Counted from the stretch's first letter, positions 37,112 through 45,809 are shown. The stretch is DNA of 64,000 nucleotides from Bacillus sp. DNRA2 (GCF_012843265.1 NZ_JABAIT010000007.1:62001-126000), one strand, 5' to 3'. Numbers and translations are program-made. The notes: a model not told the origin generated them from the sequence alone.

Positions 37112-37714
37112 ATGAAAAATCGATATACTGATTTGATAAAGGAACTCTCAGACCGAGAATTATTATTTCATCTATTCATTACACAAGTTATTTTGATGGT
37201 TGTAGCTGTCATTCTTGGCTTTATTTTATTCGATAATATCACTGATTTTTTTCAGCTATTTAATTGGAGCGATTTACACGTTATATTGGTAGGTGGTATA
37301 GCCGGTCTGACTGTTGTTCTGATTGATACAATTTTAACAAAAGTAATCCCTGAGCATATGTATTTTGATGGGGGATTAAATGAACGCATTTTCCAAAATA
37401 GGTCTGTGATTCAGATTGCCATCATTGCGGCGGTGGTTTCTTTTAGTGAAGAAATATTGTTTCGAGGTGTTATTCAGACACATTTTGGATTATTTTTATC
37501 AAGTTTGATTTTTGCAGCCATTCATTATCGTTATTTATTTAACTGGTTTTTATTGTTGAATATTATCATCCTAAGCTTTTTTATTGGTTTTATCTTTGAA
37601 GCAACAAATAATTTAGTTGTCACCATTTTTATGCATTTTCTTATTGATTTTCTTTTAGGATTAATGATTCGCATCAAACATTATAAATTAGAGAGAACAG
37701 GAAGATGTTCATGA
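37112..37714 (+). CDS. ypbD: CPBP-family intramembrane metalloprotease YpbD
   Basis: A 200-residue membrane protein of the CAAX protease/bacteriocin-processing (CPBP, Abi) family. Six or so hydrophobic segments carry the motifs in order: EEILFRG with Glu113, Glu114 and Arg118, then His138 (FAAIHY) and His175 (FMHFLID). It probably cleaves within the membrane; the substrate is unknown. It lies 9 bases after recS and overlaps ypbE, so it is in the same operon, as in B. subtilis. Confidence 0.88.
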   Translation: MKNRYTDLIKELSDRELLFHLFITQVILMVVAVILGFILFDNITDFFQLFNWSDLHVILVGGIAGLTVVLIDTILTKVIPEHMYFDGGLNERIFQNRSVIQIAIIAAVVSFSEEILFRGVIQTHFGLFLSSLIFAAIHYRYLFNWFLLLNIIILSFFIGFIFEATNNLVVTIFMHFLIDFLLGLMIRIKHYKLERTGRCS

Positions 37715-38427
37715 ATAGAGAAGATCCATATCGTCAAAAAACGGAGAGTACGAGAAGAAGAGTTGGTCGCACTACCATTCAAGAGCCTGTTAAAGCGGAA
37801 AGTTTGCCGCCTCGAAGTGAATTGCATCGAGAACGTCGGGCTAAGAAAAAGAAAAAGATTAATTTTCCATGGATTCGCCTTCAGGTTACCTTTTTTATTT
37901 TACTACCAATTATTATTTTTGTAATTTATACAAATAGAGACGCTATCTTCCCCGAAACAAAAACAACCGTCAAAGAAGAAAACGGTGGTTATGAGACAAT
38001 ATCAATTGATAATGAAAATAAGAAAGCTGAAGCTAAAGACAAGGATCATAAGGTCTCTGCAAAAAATAACAATTCTGATAGCAAACCAGCAGTTGATCCA
38101 AATTCGCCTGAACAGAATATAGAGACTCCAACTGACTCTAATCAAACTATTGAAAATAGTAATGTGTCTGTTCCTGATCAGAATCAGGCAGTCAGCTCTG
38201 ATTCGGGACAAGCTGTTACACCACCTTCTACCGATACAACGGTAAATCAACCAGTTGAAAATACAATTGTAGAGCATACTGTTAAAACTGGCGAAACACT
38301 TTATCGGATTTCAGTAAATTACTTCGGGTCTTCAAATGCGAAATCAGGGATTCAAAAAATTAAAGAGGCTAATCATTTAACGAATGAAAGTATCAGAGTG
38401 GGACAAAAGTTAAAAATACCAAAATAA
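37711..38427 (+). CDS. ypbE: LysM-domain membrane protein YpbE
   Basis: 238 residues from ATG 37711 (AGGAAG at good spacing; ATG 37705 also possible). It has a basic cytoplasmic head (1-50), one membrane segment at about 54-74, a long Asp/Asn/Ser/Glu-rich low-complexity linker, and a C-terminal LysM domain (about 190-237, HTVKTGETLYRISVNYF). The topology puts LysM outside, so it can tether the membrane to peptidoglycan. The exact role is unknown. It is the last gene of the ypbB-recS-ypbD-ypbE run, and a terminator follows. Confidence 0.88.
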   Translation: MNREDPYRQKTESTRRRVGRTTIQEPVKAESLPPRSELHRERRAKKKKKINFPWIRLQVTFFILLPIIIFVIYTNRDAIFPETKTTVKEENGGYETISIDNENKKAEAKDKDHKVSAKNNNSDSKPAVDPNSPEQNIETPTDSNQTIENSNVSVPDQNQAVSSDSGQAVTPPSTDTTVNQPVENTIVEHTVKTGETLYRISVNYFGSSNAKSGIQKIKEANHLTNESIRVGQKLKIPK

Positions 38428-38436
38428 GCTAATCTA

Positions 38437-38469
38437 CTCCAACTAGGATGAACTGGTTGGAGTTTTTTA
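38437..38469 (+). terminator. Terminator after ypbE
   Basis: 7-bp stem CTCCAAC (38437-38443) with GTTGGAG (38456-38462), then six T. Confidence 0.85.
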
Positions 38470-38555
38470 TGTATGGGATTTTTACTTTAAGTACTTTTAA
38501 TCATTCATAATTTCCGGACAAGTTCATACAATGTATGGAAGATGGAGGGATTGCA

Positions 38556-39014
38556 ATGGGAGAGTCAATTCTGAGTTTAGATGAACGTACGGATCCTGCA
38601 ACGAAACAAATCCTAATGAATGTGATAAAGCGTAAGCAAAAATTTGACCAACTAAAACAAAAGCACTTGTTTATCATGTCGTGCACTTTACTGTTGGTCT
38701 TTTGCTATATGGTGTACTTATACAATTCAATCGTTAGCCCTTACTACTATTCTTTTGCAAAGATGTTTTCGGTTTTTGTTGATAATTCATTGAACTTAAT
38801 CTTCCTCATTATCACTGTAGGAACTTATGGGTTAATGAATTTATTTCGAAATAAACGTGAAAAGGCCGAGAAAGAATATCATGCATTAAGGTGTGAAATT
38901 ATTGATAAAAGCAAGGATTTATGGAGACAAGATGAAGCTTGGAGCAATCGCCATCTTGTCTTTGAAATGATGAAGAAAAACTATGATATAAATTTGTATC
39001 ATGAAAATAAATAA
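38556..39014 (+). CDS. ypbF: DUF2663 membrane protein YpbF
   Basis: 152 residues from ATG 38556 (GGAGGGA upstream; ATG 38535 lies in front of the ribosome site). Two membrane segments lie at about residues 40-60 and 80-98, followed by a charged, helical cytoplasmic tail (RNKREKAEKEYHALR). This is the YpbF (DUF2663) layout and position. No function is known. It is a single gene between two terminators, convergent with cotJC. Confidence 0.85.
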   Translation: MGESILSLDERTDPATKQILMNVIKRKQKFDQLKQKHLFIMSCTLLLVFCYMVYLYNSIVSPYYYSFAKMFSVFVDNSLNLIFLIITVGTYGLMNLFRNKREKAEKEYHALRCEIIDKSKDLWRQDEAWSNRHLVFEMMKKNYDINLYHENK

Positions 39015-39019
39015 GAATA

Positions 39020-39047
39020 AGGCTTGGAGATTTGAATCTTCAAGCCT
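39020..39047. terminator. Shared terminator between ypbF and cotJC
   Basis: 13-bp stem with one G-T pair (39020-39032 with 39035-39047). The better T-rich tail is on the minus strand (TTATTCTTATTT), so it mainly ends cotJABC. Confidence 0.7.
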
Positions 39048-39056
39048 CGAGGATTA

Positions 39057-39626
39057 TTAAAAAAACTGTTTTTTTCCTTGTTCTTCTTTAAGTATTTCCA
39101 CTGCCTCACGGAATCTTTGTGAGTGAATGATTTCTCTTTCTCGTAAAAATCGTAATCCATCATTTAAATCGGGGTCATCGCTCATGTTTATAATCCACTG
39201 ATAGGTAGCTCTGGCCTTTTCTTCGGCTGCAATATCTTCGTATAAATCAGCAATTGGATCGCCTTTTGCCTGGATATAAGTGGCTGTCCAGGGCACTCCG
39301 GCTGCATTGTGATAGAACAATGCTTTATCATTATTCGCATAATGTCCATCTAATCCGGCAGCAATCATTTGCGCTGGTGTGGCGTCTTTTGTGAGTTTAT
39401 AGACCATCGTGGCAATCATTTCCAGGTGTGCGAACTCTTCGGTTCCAATATCAGTTAGTAAGCCAATTACTTTATCTGGGATGGAATAGCGTTGGTTTAA
39501 ATAACGGAGTGCTGCAGCTAACTCTCCGTCGGCTCCACCATATTGTTCAATCAAAAATTTTGCTAGCTTTGGGTTACAGGTGCTAACCCGGACTGGATAC
39601 TGCAGCTTTTTTTCATAGATCCACAT
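39057..39626 (-). CDS. cotJC: Spore coat protein CotJC (manganese-catalase family)
   Basis: A 189-residue ferritin-like di-manganese catalase family protein of the spore coat. It opens MWIYEKKLQYPVRV, and the metal-binding helices carry EEFAHLEMIATM and AAEEKARATYQWI. It is the exact length of B. subtilis CotJC. GGGAGG precedes the ATG on the minus strand. CotJC interacts with CotJA and CotJB. The gene is separated from cotJB by 200 bases occupied by a repeat array, unlike the tight cotJ operon of other species. Confidence 0.95.
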   Translation of the reverse strand: MWIYEKKLQYPVRVSTCNPKLAKFLIEQYGGADGELAAALRYLNQRYSIPDKVIGLLTDIGTEEFAHLEMIATMVYKLTKDATPAQMIAAGLDGHYANNDKALFYHNAAGVPWTATYIQAKGDPIADLYEDIAAEEKARATYQWIINMSDDPDLNDGLRFLREREIIHSQRFREAVEILKEEQGKKQFF

Positions 39627-39654
39627 TGCTCTAACCTCCCAAAAAAAGATTCCC

Positions 39655-39812
39655 GAGCCGCTTCCGCTTTTAATCTATCCAGCTGCAGCGGCTAGCCCCT
39701 CGAGTCGCTTCGGTCAATCCGATGAAGTCAAAAAGACGACTTCACCGTCTTGCCCTCCAGCGCTTTTCGGGGCTGAACGAGCCGCTTCCGCTTTTAAACT
39801 ATCCAGCTGCAG
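39655..39812. repeat. Palindromic repeat array inside the cotJ operon (copy B)
   Basis: A 34-base segment at 39655-39688 recurs at 39779-39812 with one mismatch (period 124 bp), so one full unit and part of a second are present. The unit folds: AGCGGC-TAGCCCC near 39686 pairs with GGGGCT and GAGCCGCT near 39769-39785, and an inner stem joins GATGAAGTC to GACTTCACC. Shared pieces with copy A are CTCGAG, GTCAATCCG, the AAAAAG loop and the CCGCTTTT-type end. It starts next to the cotJB stop and reaches to within 30 bases of cotJC. Confidence 0.85.
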
Positions 39813-39825
39813 GCGCCTTCCGCTC

Positions 39826-40086
39826 TTAAACCTGCCAGGGCCATGGTGGGTCGTTCCAGTTCCATGGATTTCCTGAGTAGCTGTTACCGTATTGTTGTAG
39901 GGGGCCGAATTGCCCTTCAATCACCTTCTTTAACCTTTTTCTTTCCTTGGCACATTGGTTGAACTGATTAATCGCTTCCGTATCCTGGGGATGGGTGTCT
40001 AAATAAAGAGTTAATTCAACCAGGACAAAATCAACGGCCTGCAATTGTTCCATCAATTGGTAATACTCAGGAGGAAGCTGTTTCAT
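39826..40086 (-). CDS. cotJB: Spore coat protein CotJB
   Basis: An 86-residue coat-associated protein: an acidic helical body (PPEYYQLMEQLQAVDFVLVELTLYLDTHPQD) and a Trp/Pro/Asn-rich tail (NPWNWNDPPWPW). This is the CotJB family. ATG 40086 follows AGGGGGT; a GTG at 40089 is also in frame. It overlaps cotJA. It is part of the inner coat and is needed with CotJA for CotJC placement in B. subtilis. Confidence 0.92.
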   Translation of the reverse strand: MKQLPPEYYQLMEQLQAVDFVLVELTLYLDTHPQDTEAINQFNQCAKERKRLKKVIEGQFGPLQQYGNSYSGNPWNWNDPPWPWQV

Positions 40087-40312
40087 CACGATTTACCCCC
40101 TTTGGCCGTTCGTATGGACCGTACCATGGATCGTAAAAAGGCTTCCACAGTGTCCCGGCTCTTAGCGCTTCAAAGGCTGAAAATTGTGGCAGACCCGGCG
40201 GCTGGAACCCCATATAAAGATTAGGTGGTGTGGAAAAAGATTTAACTTTTATGGGAGGGCAGGGGTCAAATGGGCTGACATACGGATACCATTTCTTCAT
40301 AGGTGTTGACAT
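40067..40312 (-). CDS. cotJA: Spore coat protein CotJA
   Basis: 81 residues from ATG 40312, which has a perfect AAGGAGGT 5 bases upstream. The family signature YVSPFDPCPPI followed by FSTPPNLYMGFQPPGLPQFS is intact, and the tail is rich in Tyr, Pro and Trp. It is the first gene of cotJABC and has a sigma-E promoter about 90 bases before it. It acts in the mother-cell compartment in coat assembly. Confidence 0.94.
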   Translation of the reverse strand: MSTPMKKWYPYVSPFDPCPPIKVKSFSTPPNLYMGFQPPGLPQFSAFEALRAGTLWKPFYDPWYGPYERPKGVNRDETASS

Positions 40313-40402
40313 AAAGACCTCCTTAAAAAGTAATTTCACAAGGGTGATTTGAATCTTCAAAGTCATAGCATAAAAGCAATGTCATAGAGAATGTGACAAT
40401 TA

Positions 40403-40432
40403 ATTGTATGCGATATGGAAACTAATCATGAA
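40403..40432 (-). promoter_or_regulatory. Sigma-E promoter of cotJABC
   Basis: On the minus strand: TTCATGAT (40425-40432), 14 bases, CATACAAT (40403-40410). The -10 is identical to the sigma-E consensus and the -35 matches five of eight. Confidence 0.75.
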
Positions 40433-40557
40433 TAAGATTAATTGTTGACAACCTGCCAGTTCATAATTCTGACTAACTTTTGGATGATAAAGCTGAAATT
40501 GATAGAGGATAATAAGATTAGGTACATTTTGGCTTTCATACTGGGAGGGTAAAGAAT

Positions 40558-41190
40558 ATGTTCGTTAAAAGTATTATGATTCCAAAGCACCATTGTATAA
40601 CCGTAAACGGAGATGATCCTTTACAATTAGTTTTAGAAAAGATGGAAGCTCATCAAATCGATGGCATTCCAGTGTTAAATGGCGAAGAATATATTGGTGT
40701 AGTGACCAGATTTAATATTTATCGAGGCTTCTTTGAATCCGAGCTACAAAAGGTAGATTATTTGCAACAAACAAAAGCAAATGGAAGAGTTTCGTTTCAA
40801 GATAAGTATTTAACTGGAAATGAATTGTTTGAAGCAACATTATTGGATTTAAAGGATTTTCCGCTCATTGCGGTATTAGATAACAAAAAACATTTTAAAG
40901 GGATTGTAACGAGGGCAGACGTACTTGAACAATTTCAAAGTGCATTTGGAAATAAGCGTCCAGGTGTTAGAATTGCCTTTACATCAGCAGAATCCGAAGG
41001 AAGAATTGCCCGCTTAGCAGAAATCGCACAATCATATCATGAAAGGATTATTTCATTTGTAACTTTTGATGAAACCGATCAACTTGTTCGCAGAATCGTT
41101 ATGAAAATTGAGAAAAATGCCAATATCGAAAAGTTTATTAAAAAGCTTGAGGATTCTGGTTTTAGAGTATTATCTATTCATGAGGATTAA
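40558..41190 (+). CDS. CBS-pair protein with C-terminal ACT domain (AcuB-like)
   Basis: A 210-residue cytoplasmic protein: two CBS domains (about residues 1-60 and 75-130, with DGIPVLNGEEYIGVVTRFNIYR and ARADVLE-like repeats) and a C-terminal ACT-like domain from about 138. The architecture is that of AcuB-type regulators that sense nucleotides, perhaps c-di-AMP. GGGAGGG lies 8 bases before the ATG. It diverges from cotJA and has no operon partner. The ligand cannot be read from the sequence. Confidence 0.82.
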   Translation: MFVKSIMIPKHHCITVNGDDPLQLVLEKMEAHQIDGIPVLNGEEYIGVVTRFNIYRGFFESELQKVDYLQQTKANGRVSFQDKYLTGNELFEATLLDLKDFPLIAVLDNKKHFKGIVTRADVLEQFQSAFGNKRPGVRIAFTSAESEGRIARLAEIAQSYHERIISFVTFDETDQLVRRIVMKIEKNANIEKFIKKLEDSGFRVLSIHED

Positions 41191-41244
41191 AAAAGAATCG
41201 TAAACAAAAAGTATCCCTTCATATAGTATAATGGAGGGATTTTT

Positions 41245-41628
41245 TTGATAAAATTTATATTTCAATTAATGTTGGGTTTCTTTTGTGGCATCCTTATGAT
41301 TAAATGGTTTCCATTAACTTTTCCAATCGATGCGTCCGAGCTGTTTGTATCGTTTGTGTTTCATCCACTCGAATTTTTTGCAGCTAGTATCATGTTTATT
41401 ATTGGAATTATTGTGAATGGTAAAATCATTAATAGTATGATCACCATTCTCGTTACAGCAGTTAAAAGAAGAAATATCCCGTTCCGGAAATTTACTCTGG
41501 GTATTGTCTTGCTTGTTGTTTATGCGGCTTTATTGAAAGTGGGATTTTGGCAAACGCTAGCACTGTTATCTTTTTCCATCGCGTATGGTATTATTTCATT
41601 AGACTTTCGGAAGGAAAACACGCTTTAG
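41245..41628 (+). CDS. Small membrane protein of unknown family
   Basis: A 127-residue protein from TTG 41245 (TGGAGGG upstream). It has four hydrophobic segments, at about residues 3-20, 29-53, 55-73 and 85-118, with a short basic loop (KRRNIPFRKF). I do not recognise the family. Its stop lies 8 bases before ypbG, whose ribosome site overlaps its end, so the two are co-transcribed. Confidence 0.75.
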   Translation: MIKFIFQLMLGFFCGILMIKWFPLTFPIDASELFVSFVFHPLEFFAASIMFIIGIIVNGKIINSMITILVTAVKRRNIPFRKFTLGIVLLVVYAALLKVGFWQTLALLSFSIAYGIISLDFRKENTL

Positions 41629-41636
41629 GAGGAAAT

Positions 41637-42395
41637 ATGATCATTATTGGCAGCGTGCTAGGTTTAGCATTCCTATTCATTATATATATGCTTAAAGAGG
41701 CATTTTCAAATCGGGTCCTCCTTCATCACTTGCAATTTAACGATCAAGCTAATGTTTCATCAATTAGAATATTCTTCATTTCTGATATTCATCGGCGTAT
41801 CATTGCTGAAAAAATTATCTCAACAGCACTTGGGAAAACGGATATCGTAATTATTGGAGGAGACTTAGCCGAGGGGAATGTACCTTTGTCCAAAGTGAAA
41901 CGGAATCTTGAAAAATTATCTCAGCTTGGACCTATCTATTTCGTTTGGGGAAATAACGATTATGAAATAGATATTAATAAATTTGAAGCGCTTTTATTGG
42001 AGCAACACGTAACGATTCTGAAGAACACAGCAACTACACACGTGTCTAGTAATGGTTTAAAAGTGAACTTAATCGGGATTGATGATCTTGCCCAAGGTGA
42101 ACCAGATTTGGAACGTGCCATCAATCAGGCGGAGAAAACAGGACTGCGACTGTTGCTGAGTCATAATCCGAAAATCATTGAAAGGATTAGCGAATTGCAT
42201 AATATACAACTCGTTTTATCCGGGCACACACATGGTGGTCAAATTCGCTTTCTAGGTTTTGGAATGTATGAAAATGGTGGCATAAAAAAAGTTGGTAACA
42301 CTTTGCTTTTTGTCAGTAACGGATATGGTACAACTGCACTGCCCTTTAGATTGGGTGCGAAGGCACAAACTCATCTCATTACGCTTTCCAAATAA
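41637..42395 (+). CDS. ypbG: Membrane-anchored metallophosphoesterase YpbG
   Basis: 252 residues from ATG 41637 (AGGAGGA upstream). An N-terminal membrane anchor (2-20) is followed by a calcineurin-like phosphoesterase domain: SDIH (Asp50, His52), GGDLAEG (Asp76), GNNDYE (Asn106), LSHNP and GHTHGGQ. Two metals are expected in the active site. It corresponds to B. subtilis YpbG by position and sequence. The substrate is unknown. It follows the small membrane gene closely. Confidence 0.88.
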   Translation: MIIIGSVLGLAFLFIIYMLKEAFSNRVLLHHLQFNDQANVSSIRIFFISDIHRRIIAEKIISTALGKTDIVIIGGDLAEGNVPLSKVKRNLEKLSQLGPIYFVWGNNDYEIDINKFEALLLEQHVTILKNTATTHVSSNGLKVNLIGIDDLAQGEPDLERAINQAEKTGLRLLLSHNPKIIERISELHNIQLVLSGHTHGGQIRFLGFGMYENGGIKKVGNTLLFVSNGYGTTALPFRLGAKAQTHLITLSK

Positions 42396-42493
42396 AGTAG
42401 CAATACCGATAAGCTCCATTAATACAACTCACCTTCTTGGAAAAATCACATACATTAACATAAGAGCTTTTGTTCACGGCAGGGGGCTGCATC

Positions 42494-43072
42494 ATGCGCT
42501 TGGAAAGATTAACGTACAATAAAATCAAATTTTTTCTCACAACCGATGATTTGTATGATCGAGGCTTATCGAAGGAAGATATTTGGATTGATTCATTAAA
42601 ATGGAATCAATTATTCCATGATATGCTTGCGGAAGCAAATGAGGAGTTCGGGATGGAGTTTCAAGGAACGATTGCTGTAGAAATGTATTCACTACAAGCC
42701 CAGGGAATGGTTATGATTTTAACAATGGAAGAGACTAACTACGATGAAGAATCACTTGAGGATGTTTTCATTGAAATGCAGGTAACCATTGAAGATAGTG
42801 AAGAGGTATTATTTGAGTTTACTTCGATTGAAGAAGTGATTCAATTATCAAAACGATTTATGATGATGAAATTATTCGGCGGAAGCCTTTATTCAATGAA
42901 TGAAAAATATTACCTTTTATTTGATAAAATCGATGCAGATGACAAAAATAAATTGATATCTGTATTAGCGGAGTATGGAGACCCGTCTCTCCTCAGCGTC
43001 CATCGCTTAATGGAGTACGGAAACTTAATCATTAATCATAAGGCGATTGAAACAATTGTCGATTATTTCTAA
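42494..43072 (+). CDS. mecB: MecA-family adaptor protein (YpbH/MecB)
   Basis: 192 residues from ATG 42494, after GGGGG. It is the MecA paralogue YpbH. The N-terminal substrate-binding part has MRLERLTYNKIKFFLTTDDL, an acidic linker follows, and the C-terminal ClpC-binding half covers about 105-192 (FTSIEEVIQLSKRF, LYSMNEKYYLLF). It delivers substrates to ClpCP; in B. subtilis YpbH affects competence and sporulation. A terminator follows. Confidence 0.88.
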   Translation: MRLERLTYNKIKFFLTTDDLYDRGLSKEDIWIDSLKWNQLFHDMLAEANEEFGMEFQGTIAVEMYSLQAQGMVMILTMEETNYDEESLEDVFIEMQVTIEDSEEVLFEFTSIEEVIQLSKRFMMMKLFGGSLYSMNEKYYLLFDKIDADDKNKLISVLAEYGDPSLLSVHRLMEYGNLIINHKAIETIVDYF

Positions 43073-43077
43073 AATAT

Positions 43078-43110
43078 GGGGCTATTTGCCTCTTTTTTGT
43101 TTTTTAATAA
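43078..43110 (+). terminator. Terminator after mecB
   Basis: Short 5-bp GC stem (43078-43082 with 43088-43092), then TTTTTTGTTTTTT. Confidence 0.6.
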
Positions 43111-43210
43111 TTTTTGAATCATAAAGGAAATGGTGAATTCTCCGTTGAATAGTTGAATATATGAATATAGAAACGGTTTGTGCTCAATGTTTTGTCTGAA
43201 GGATTCATTC

Positions 43211-43248
43211 TTGCATAAATCGTTTTTAGGTGTATACTCTTGTATAAT
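43211..43248 (+). promoter_or_regulatory. Candidate gudB promoter
   Basis: TTGCAT (43211-43216), 16 bases, TATACT (43233-43238); a second -10-like TATAAT lies at 43243-43248. Confidence 0.5.
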
Positions 43249-43290
43249 GAGCGGATACCTACGCTAAAGTGACTTTTAGGAGGTTTATTA

Positions 43291-44568
43291 ATGGTAGCCG
43301 AGAAAGGTCCTGCTAACAGAGAAAAAGGCGAAAAACATGACGTATTAACATCTACACAAACGGTCATTCATAGAGCATTAGAGAAGCTTGGATATCCAAG
43401 TGAAGTTTATGAGTTATTAAAGGAACCAATGCGAATGATGACAGTAAAAATTCCGATTCGCATGGATGATGGTTCAGTTAAAATATTTACCGGATATCGC
43501 GCGCAACATAATGATTCAGTCGGTCCAACTAAAGGAGGCATCCGCTTCCATCCACATGTAACCGAGCGGGAAGTTAAGGCACTTTCGATTTGGATGAGCT
43601 TGAAATGCGGAATTGTTGATTTACCTTATGGTGGAGGAAAGGGCGGTATCGTCTGTGACCCACGGGATATGTCGTTTAGAGAGTTAGAGCGATTAAGTCG
43701 AGGTTACGTCCGTGCAATAAGCCAAATTGTCGGACCAACAAAAGACATCCCTGCACCAGATGTATTTACTAATTCGCAAATTATGGCTTGGATGATGGAT
43801 GAGTATAGCCGCATTGATGGGTTTAATTCACCGGGGTTTATTACAGGAAAGCCACTTGTATTAGGTGGTTCGCATGGACGAGAGTCAGCAACGGCGAAAG
43901 GTGTAACCATATGTATTCGCGAGGCAGCTAAGAAAAAAGGCATCAAGCTTGAGGGTGCACGTGTTGTCGTTCAAGGGTTTGGGAATGCTGGAAGCTATTT
44001 GTCTAAATTCATGCATGATGCTGGAGCTAAAATTATCGGGATATCTGATGCTTATGGTGCACTTTATGATCAGGATGGCCTGGATATTGATTATTTACTT
44101 GATCGTCGTGATAGCTTTGGAACAGTAACAAAATTATTCAATAATACCATTACGAATAAAGAGTTATTGGAACTAGATTGTGATATTCTCGTTCCAGCTG
44201 CAATTGAAAATCAAATAACAGAGGAAAATGCCCAAAATATTAAAGCGCGTATCGTCGTTGAGGCAGCTAACGGTCCAACAACGTTGGAGGCGACGCAAAT
44301 ATTATCCGACCGTGACATTTTGCTAGTTCCTGATGTATTAGCATCTGCAGGTGGCGTAACGGTTTCTTATTTTGAGTGGGTTCAAAATAATCAAGGTTAT
44401 TACTGGACCGAAGAGGAAGTAGCAGAAAAACTCGAAAAGGTCATGGTGAAATCTTTTAATAGTATTTATGAAACAGCAAAAACCCGTCGAGTTGATATGA
44501 GATTAGCCGCATACATGGTTGGGGTAAGGAAAATGGCTGAAGCTAGCCGGTTCCGTGGTTGGATTTAG
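43291..44568 (+). CDS. gudB: NAD-specific glutamate dehydrogenase GudB
   Basis: A 425-residue glutamate dehydrogenase, nearly collinear with B. subtilis GudB (427 in the active form). Substrate and catalytic region: GPTKGGIRFHP and LPYGGGKGG; the Rossmann motif GFGNAGS. It oxidises glutamate to 2-oxoglutarate and ammonium in the cytoplasm. The EVKALSIW region has a single VKA, not the 9-bp duplication that makes GudB cryptic in B. subtilis 168, so the enzyme should be active. TTAGGAGG precedes the ATG. It is a single gene with a terminator. Confidence 0.95.
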   Translation: MVAEKGPANREKGEKHDVLTSTQTVIHRALEKLGYPSEVYELLKEPMRMMTVKIPIRMDDGSVKIFTGYRAQHNDSVGPTKGGIRFHPHVTEREVKALSIWMSLKCGIVDLPYGGGKGGIVCDPRDMSFRELERLSRGYVRAISQIVGPTKDIPAPDVFTNSQIMAWMMDEYSRIDGFNSPGFITGKPLVLGGSHGRESATAKGVTICIREAAKKKGIKLEGARVVVQGFGNAGSYLSKFMHDAGAKIIGISDAYGALYDQDGLDIDYLLDRRDSFGTVTKLFNNTITNKELLELDCDILVPAAIENQITEENAQNIKARIVVEAANGPTTLEATQILSDRDILLVPDVLASAGGVTVSYFEWVQNNQGYYWTEEEVAEKLEKVMVKSFNSIYETAKTRRVDMRLAAYMVGVRKMAEASRFRGWI

Positions 44569-44667
44569 TATATTTTTCTTTTAATTAGATATAAGAATAC
44601 AAGTGATGGTTGCTTTTTAACAGGACAAGTTAAACCAATAAATAATTGTCGTTGAATACTAATCAGC

Positions 44668-44701
44668 AATCTCCTATAGCGAATAGGAGATTCTTTATTT
44701 T
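44668..44701 (+). terminator. Terminator after gudB
   Basis: Perfect 10-bp stem (44668-44677 with 44683-44692), loop AGCGA, then CTTTATTTTA. Confidence 0.82.
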
Positions 44702-44719
44702 AAGGGAGTGAGTTGCTCT

Positions 44720-45691
44720 ATGCAACAGGAAGAAATCATTATTGTTGGGGCTGGCCCATGCGGATTATCAGTAGCCATTGCCCTACAGGAAATAGGGATT
44801 AATCCTCTAATAATTGAAAAAGGGAACGTTGTGAATGCCATTTACCATTATCCAACACATCAAACCTTTTTTAGTACGAGTGAAAAGCTAGAAATTGGAG
44901 ATGTCCCCTTTATTACGGAAGAGTACAAACCTAGACGGAATCAAGCGTTGGTTTATTATCGGGAAGTAGTCAATCGGAAAAAATTGCGCATTAATGCCTA
45001 CGAGCTTGTCCAGTCTATTACGAAAACCGGCGAGCAATTTTCCATAAAAACCGACAAACAGGAGTATTCGGCTCGATACGTTGTGATTGCAACAGGATAT
45101 TATGACCATCCAAATTATATGAATGTACCTGGTGAAGATTTACCTAAGGTATTTCACTATTTTAAAGAAGCGCATCCGTATTTTGATAAAGATGTAGTTG
45201 TTGTTGGTGGGAAAAACTCCAGTGTTGATGCTGCGATTGAGCTAGTAAAGGCTGGTGCTAGAGTAACTGTGATTTATCGTGGAAATGAATATTCCCCTAG
45301 CATTAAGCCGTGGATTTTGCCAGAATTTGAATCGTTAATCCGACATGGAAAAATCACGATGGAATTTAATTCGCATGTTAAAGAAATAACTCAAAATCAA
45401 ATTACGTATACAAAAGCTGGTGAAAAAATAACGATTTCGAATGACTTTGTATTTGCCATGACGGGCTATCACCCTAATCATCAATTCTTGAAAAACATAG
45501 GAATTGAAATTGACGCGCAATCTGGACGTCCTTTTTTTGATTCAGATACAATGGAAACCAATGTAAAAGGTGCGTTTATCGCGGGTGTTATTGCAGCAGG
45601 TAATAATGCTAATGAAATATTTATTGAGAATGGCCGTTTTCACGGTGGACTCATTGCAGAAGCTATTTTAGCAAAACAGATAAAAGCATAA
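44720..45691 (+). CDS. ypdA: Bacillithiol-disulfide reductase YpdA (Bdr)
   Basis: 323 residues from ATG 44720, one short of B. subtilis YpdA. FAD loop GAGPCGLSVAIA with Cys14, the residue known to be needed for catalysis; NADPH loop VVGGKNSSVDAAIELV; C-terminal FAD segment GAFIAGVIAAG. It resembles thioredoxin reductase but lacks a CxxC pair. It reduces oxidised bacillithiol with NADPH. AAGGGAGTGAG lies upstream; a GTG at 44708 would overlap it. Confidence 0.92.
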   Translation: MQQEEIIIVGAGPCGLSVAIALQEIGINPLIIEKGNVVNAIYHYPTHQTFFSTSEKLEIGDVPFITEEYKPRRNQALVYYREVVNRKKLRINAYELVQSITKTGEQFSIKTDKQEYSARYVVIATGYYDHPNYMNVPGEDLPKVFHYFKEAHPYFDKDVVVVGGKNSSVDAAIELVKAGARVTVIYRGNEYSPSIKPWILPEFESLIRHGKITMEFNSHVKEITQNQITYTKAGEKITISNDFVFAMTGYHPNHQFLKNIGIEIDAQSGRPFFDSDTMETNVKGAFIAGVIAAGNNANEIFIENGRFHGGLIAEAILAKQIKA

Positions 45692-45809
45692 TTGAGCTCT
45701 GATAAGCTGTCGTATAAGTGAATAACAGTAACTATTCCATAAAGAAGTAATTTTCATTCTTAATCATCCATGTTACGATAGTATAAATAGATTGAAATGA
45801 GGGCACCTC

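Noticed and set aside
39655-39812. CRISPR-like repeat
   Set aside because: Only two copies, 124 bp apart, and the interval is itself a palindromic unit; no cas genes.
39714-39920. Minus-strand frame of 68 codons after cotJB
   Set aside because: It overlaps the repeat array and cotJB in another frame, with no ribosome site.
41226-41231. TATAAT before the small membrane gene at 41245
   Set aside because: RNA would start within the ribosome site and no -35 is present, so it is not a useful promoter call.
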